Below are positions 61,207 through 64,000 of a stretch of DNA of 64,000 bases, piece by piece. The stretch is from an uncultured Eubacteriales bacterium (lineage in GTDB: Bacteria > Bacillota > Clostridia > Lachnospirales > Lachnospiraceae), in contig OMVQ01000091.1 in assembly GCA_900314555.1 (NCBI GenBank), positions 1 through 64,000 of the forward strand, given 5' to 3'. The translations under genes were made by a program, and so were the position numbers. The notes under the pieces are model-generated. The model was not told the origin of the DNA. It did not search any database and saw nothing but the letters and a program-made list of their open reading frames with translations. Every line of letters starts with the position of its first letter. Positions within the stretch are counted from its first letter, which is position 1.

Positions 61207-61950
61207 ATGCAGAAGAAATTAATTATACAGAGTAAAACAGACAATACCAAGAATGAATCAGGAATACGACTTAATAAGTATCTGAGTGATTCAGGAATCT
61301 GTTCAAGACGTGAAGCGGACAGATTAATAGCTGACGGAAAAGTATATGTAAATGGTAGAAAAGCCGAGATGGGTATGAGAATTACCGCTAATGATAAAGT
61401 GGAATATAACGGTAAAACAGTTTCGCTTGAAGAAGATATGGTGCTTTTAGCATTTAATAAGCCGGCAGGTATTGAATGTACTACAGACCGCAGTAATCCT
61501 GATAATATAATAGATTATATCAAATATCCGAAGAAGATATTCTATGTCGGCCGTCTTGATAAGAATTCGACAGGCTTAATTCTTATGACTAATGACGGAG
61601 ATTTAGCTAACAGAATTGCCAAAGCGGTTAATTGCCACGAAAAGGAATATGTTGTTAGAGTTAATAAAAAGATAACAGATGATTTTCTTACTAAAATGGC
61701 AAATGGCGTACCTATCTTAGATACAGTAACCAGAAAATGTAAGATTAAAAAGATTGACGATTATACATTTAATATAATTCTTACACAGGGACTTAACAGG
61801 CAGATAAGAAGAATGTGCGAAGCATTATCATATAAAGTTGTTGATTTGCACAGAATACGTGTTATGAATATCCGTATAGGAAATCTGAAAACAGGAAATT
61901 ATAGAAATGTAAATAAGGCAGAGCTTGATGAATTGCTGAAAAATATTTAA
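61207..61950 (+). CDS. rluF: RluB/RluF-type pseudouridine synthase
   Basis: 247 residues: an N-terminal S4 domain (GIRLNKYLSDSGICSRREADRLIADGKVYVNG) and an RsuA-family catalytic domain with the Asp in VGRLDKNSTGLILMTNDG. EKEYVVRV, ILTQGLNRQIRRMCEAL and VVDLHRIRVMNI follow. Members modify 23S rRNA (U2604/U2605) or tRNA; the exact target is not certain. ATG at 61207 is chosen; GTG at 61195 is an alternative. Confidence 0.88.
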   Translation: MQKKLIIQSKTDNTKNESGIRLNKYLSDSGICSRREADRLIADGKVYVNGRKAEMGMRITANDKVEYNGKTVSLEEDMVLLAFNKPAGIECTTDRSNPDNIIDYIKYPKKIFYVGRLDKNSTGLILMTNDGDLANRIAKAVNCHEKEYVVRVNKKITDDFLTKMANGVPILDTVTRKCKIKKIDDYTFNIILTQGLNRQIRRMCEALSYKVVDLHRIRVMNIRIGNLKTGNYRNVNKAELDELLKNI

Positions 61951-61970
61951 AGCTCAGAAGTGAGGAAAAG

Positions 61971-63935
61971 GTGGAAAAGGTAAACAGAATAAAAGAATTG
62001 ACAGATATTCTTAATAAAGCATCAAAGGCTTATTATCAGGACGGCAATGAGATAATGAGTAATTTTGAATATGATAAATTATATGATGAACTGGTTGCCC
62101 TTGAAGAGGAGACAGGCTTTCGAATGTCTAACAGTCCTACGTTAAATGTCGGATATGAGGTATTAAGTGAACTACCTAAAGAAAGACACGAAAGTCCTAT
62201 GTTATCGTTAGATAAGACGAAAGAGGTAGATGAATTAATAAGTTTCGTCGGTAATCATAAGGGAGTCCTGTCCTGGAAATTAGATGGATTAACAGTAGTT
62301 CTTACCTATAGAGATGGCAGCTTATATAAAGCCGTTACAAGAGGTAATGGCGAAGTCGGAGAAGTAATTACTAATAATGCAAAGGTATTTAAAAATATTC
62401 CTCTTAGAATTCCATATACAGGCGAATTAATAATCCGAGGAGAAGCAGTTATTAAATATTCTGATTTCAATATAATTAATGATGAAATCACAGACTTAGC
62501 AGCTAAATATAAGAACCCTAGAAATCTGTGTTCAGGCTCGGTAAGACAGCTTAATAACGAAATAACTGCAAAACGTAACGTTAATTTCTTCGCATTTGCA
62601 TTAATTAAAGCTGATGATGTTAATTTTGATAATTCTATCCTTAAACAGTTTGAGTGGTTAGAATCACAGGGCTTCTCAGTTGTAGAACATTTCGCTGTTA
62701 CATCAGAGAATATGCGTGAAAGAGTAGAATATTTTGCAAATGCCATAGAAGAAAATGATTTACCGTCAGACGGTCTTGTTCTAATGTATGATGATATTGA
62801 ATATGGTCTGTCACTTGGACGTACGGCTAAGTTTCCACGAAATGGCATTGCCTTTAAATGGAGAGATGAAATAGCTGAAACGAAGCTTATCAATATTGAC
62901 TGGAGTGCTTCAAGAACAGGACTTATTAATCCGGTAGCGGTATTTGAACCGGTAGAATTAGAGGGTACAACTGTTACAAGAGCAAGTATTCATAATGTCA
63001 GTATTGCAGAGGGCTTAGAACTTGGAATCGGCGATACCATTCAGGTATATAAGGCAAATATGATTATTCCGCAGATTGCAGAGAACCTTACAAGGTCAGG
63101 TCTTAAAAATGTCCCTGAAGTCTGTCCTGTATGTGGCGGTGAAACGGTTATTAAGGAAGATAATGGTTTTAAATTCTTATATTGCCTTAATAAAACCTGT
63201 CCTGCTAAGGAAATCAAGAAATATACGCATTTTGCAGGAAGAAATGCAATGAATATTGACGGAATGTCCGAGGAGACATTAGAGAAATTCGTTGACAGCG
63301 GATATATCCATCAGTTTGCAGACATCTATCGTCTTAAAGATTACGAAGATGAGATTGTAAGTACTAAAGGTTTTGGAAGAAAATCATTTGATAATTTTAT
63401 GGAATCTATAGATAATTCAAGGGATACGGAAGCATATCGTGTTATTTTCGGACTCGGAATTTCTAATATAGGACTTACGAATGCTAAAATGCTATGCCGC
63501 CAGTACAATGATGACATAGATGCATTAATTAAGGCAACAAAAGATGATTTAGTTAAAATAGATGGTGTCGGTGAAATTATCGCAGATTCATTCGTAAATT
63601 ATTTCGCAGATGAAAATAATATGGAAGAATTCAACAATCTGTTAAAAGAAATCAATATAAATGAAAGCGAAGCTATAAATTCAGATAATGATAAGATTGC
63701 TGACAAAACATTTGTAATTACAGGTTCCTTAAATCACTATGAAAATCGTGATGCCCTTAAGAATTATATTGAAAGTCTTGGGGGAAAGACAACGAATTCG
63801 GTTAGTAAAAAGACAGATTATCTTATTAATAATGACTCTTTATCTACTTCATCAAAGAATAAGAAAGCTAAGGAATTAGGAGTAAGTATAATTACCGAAG
63901 AAGAATTTATGGCATTAGCAGGTGTTGAAAGATAG
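61971..63935 (+). CDS. ligA: NAD-dependent DNA ligase
   Basis: A 654-residue LigA: domain Ia (1-60), an adenylation domain with LSWKLDGLTVVL (Lys103 nucleophile) and RNLCSGSVRQL, and an OB fold with TVTRASIHN. A four-Cys zinc finger (CPVCGG...CLNKTCPA), helix-hairpin-helix repeats (STKGFGRKSF, KIDGVGEIIADSF) and a C-terminal BRCT domain (DKTFVITGSLNHYENRDAL) follow. It seals nicks in replication and repair. The start is GTG at 61971 with GAGG upstream. The length is near the usual 660-670. Confidence 0.96.
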   Translation: MEKVNRIKELTDILNKASKAYYQDGNEIMSNFEYDKLYDELVALEEETGFRMSNSPTLNVGYEVLSELPKERHESPMLSLDKTKEVDELISFVGNHKGVLSWKLDGLTVVLTYRDGSLYKAVTRGNGEVGEVITNNAKVFKNIPLRIPYTGELIIRGEAVIKYSDFNIINDEITDLAAKYKNPRNLCSGSVRQLNNEITAKRNVNFFAFALIKADDVNFDNSILKQFEWLESQGFSVVEHFAVTSENMRERVEYFANAIEENDLPSDGLVLMYDDIEYGLSLGRTAKFPRNGIAFKWRDEIAETKLINIDWSASRTGLINPVAVFEPVELEGTTVTRASIHNVSIAEGLELGIGDTIQVYKANMIIPQIAENLTRSGLKNVPEVCPVCGGETVIKEDNGFKFLYCLNKTCPAKEIKKYTHFAGRNAMNIDGMSEETLEKFVDSGYIHQFADIYRLKDYEDEIVSTKGFGRKSFDNFMESIDNSRDTEAYRVIFGLGISNIGLTNAKMLCRQYNDDIDALIKATKDDLVKIDGVGEIIADSFVNYFADENNMEEFNNLLKEININESEAINSDNDKIADKTFVITGSLNHYENRDALKNYIESLGGKTTNSVSKKTDYLINNDSLSTSSKNKKAKELGVSIITEEEFMALAGVER

Positions 63936-63993
63936 AGAATTTTGTATTATAATCATTGAACTGATTAAAATTGTATTTATATAGGAGAATAGT

Positions 63994-64000
63994 ATGCCAA
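63994..64000 (+). CDS. Start of a gene cut by the window edge
   Basis: AGGAG at 63983-63987 is followed 6 bases later by ATGCCAA at the end of the window. Only two codons are visible, so nothing can be said about the product. The 58-bp gap after ligA holds no clear terminator. Confidence 0.55.

Overview
The window is AT-rich chromosomal DNA from a spore-forming, anaerobic Firmicute. It looks like a butyrate-producing member of the Lachnospiraceae (Clostridia). The evidence is the spoIIIA, spoIVB, spo0A and gerW sporulation genes, a complete thl-crt-hbd-bcd-etfBA butyryl-CoA pathway, an intracellular glycogen/alpha-glucan metabolism, and the small DUF1292 and DUF2953 proteins typical of that family. 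No species is claimed. Nearly all genes run on the + strand. I saw no tRNA, rRNA, CRISPR array, prophage or transposase.

Layout. 1-4.1 kb is most of the spoIIIA operon (AC to AH). 4.2-11 kb is a housekeeping run: asp23-like, nusB, xseAB, ispA, dxs, tlyA, nadK. argR, recN and spoIVB follow a 428-bp palindrome. The usual spoIVB-spo0A pair is interrupted by a solute-binding lipoprotein and a hybrid histidine kinase. 19.4-27.4 kb holds glgA, an HD protein, a membrane protein, DUF1292, birA, a cytoplasmic alpha-amylase and aminopeptidase P. 27.7-31.4 kb is the thiazole branch of thiamine synthesis (thiS, thiF, thiG, thiH, tenI). 31.4-32.9 kb has small minus-strand genes, including a Cys/Gly-rich protein. 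33.1-39.2 kb is the butyrate operon. 39.3-46.4 kb holds a DUF3810 protein, ddh, an intracellular subtilase, a two-OB-fold SSB-like protein, a CobA-like ATPase, and dapA-dapB under a lysine riboswitch. 47.5-53.5 kb holds lgt, an amidase, a TPP riboswitch with thiM-thiE, a HAD hydrolase and thiC. 53.5-64 kb holds conserved unknown genes, gerW, metF, a MetH-activation protein, metH, rluF and ligA.

Genes that work together. The spoIIIA products build the mother-cell side of the channel into the forespore, spoIVB signals across the same membranes, and spo0A controls entry into sporulation. thl to etfBA convert acetyl-CoA to butyryl-CoA with flavin-based electron bifurcation. dapA, dapB and ddh make meso-diaminopimelate by the dehydrogenase route. 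The two thi loci together cover the thiazole and pyrimidine branches, but thiD and thiL are not here. metF, the activation protein and metH form a split cobalamin-dependent methionine synthase system.

The most unusual content is non-coding. (1) A roughly 130-bp structured repeat occurs four times, each directly before the Shine-Dalgarno of a gene (spoIIIAC, spoIIIAE, thiS, thiH). It has two to three hairpins plus a long-range pseudoknot whose pairing is kept by compensatory changes. (2) A roughly 430-bp near-perfect palindrome occurs twice, with a decayed half-copy. (3) Two unrelated cloverleaf-like inverted-repeat elements sit in other gaps. (4) In several gene gaps the 3' arm of a terminator-like stem contains the next gene's Shine-Dalgarno. 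The sequence alone cannot show which of these are mobile elements and which are regulatory RNAs.
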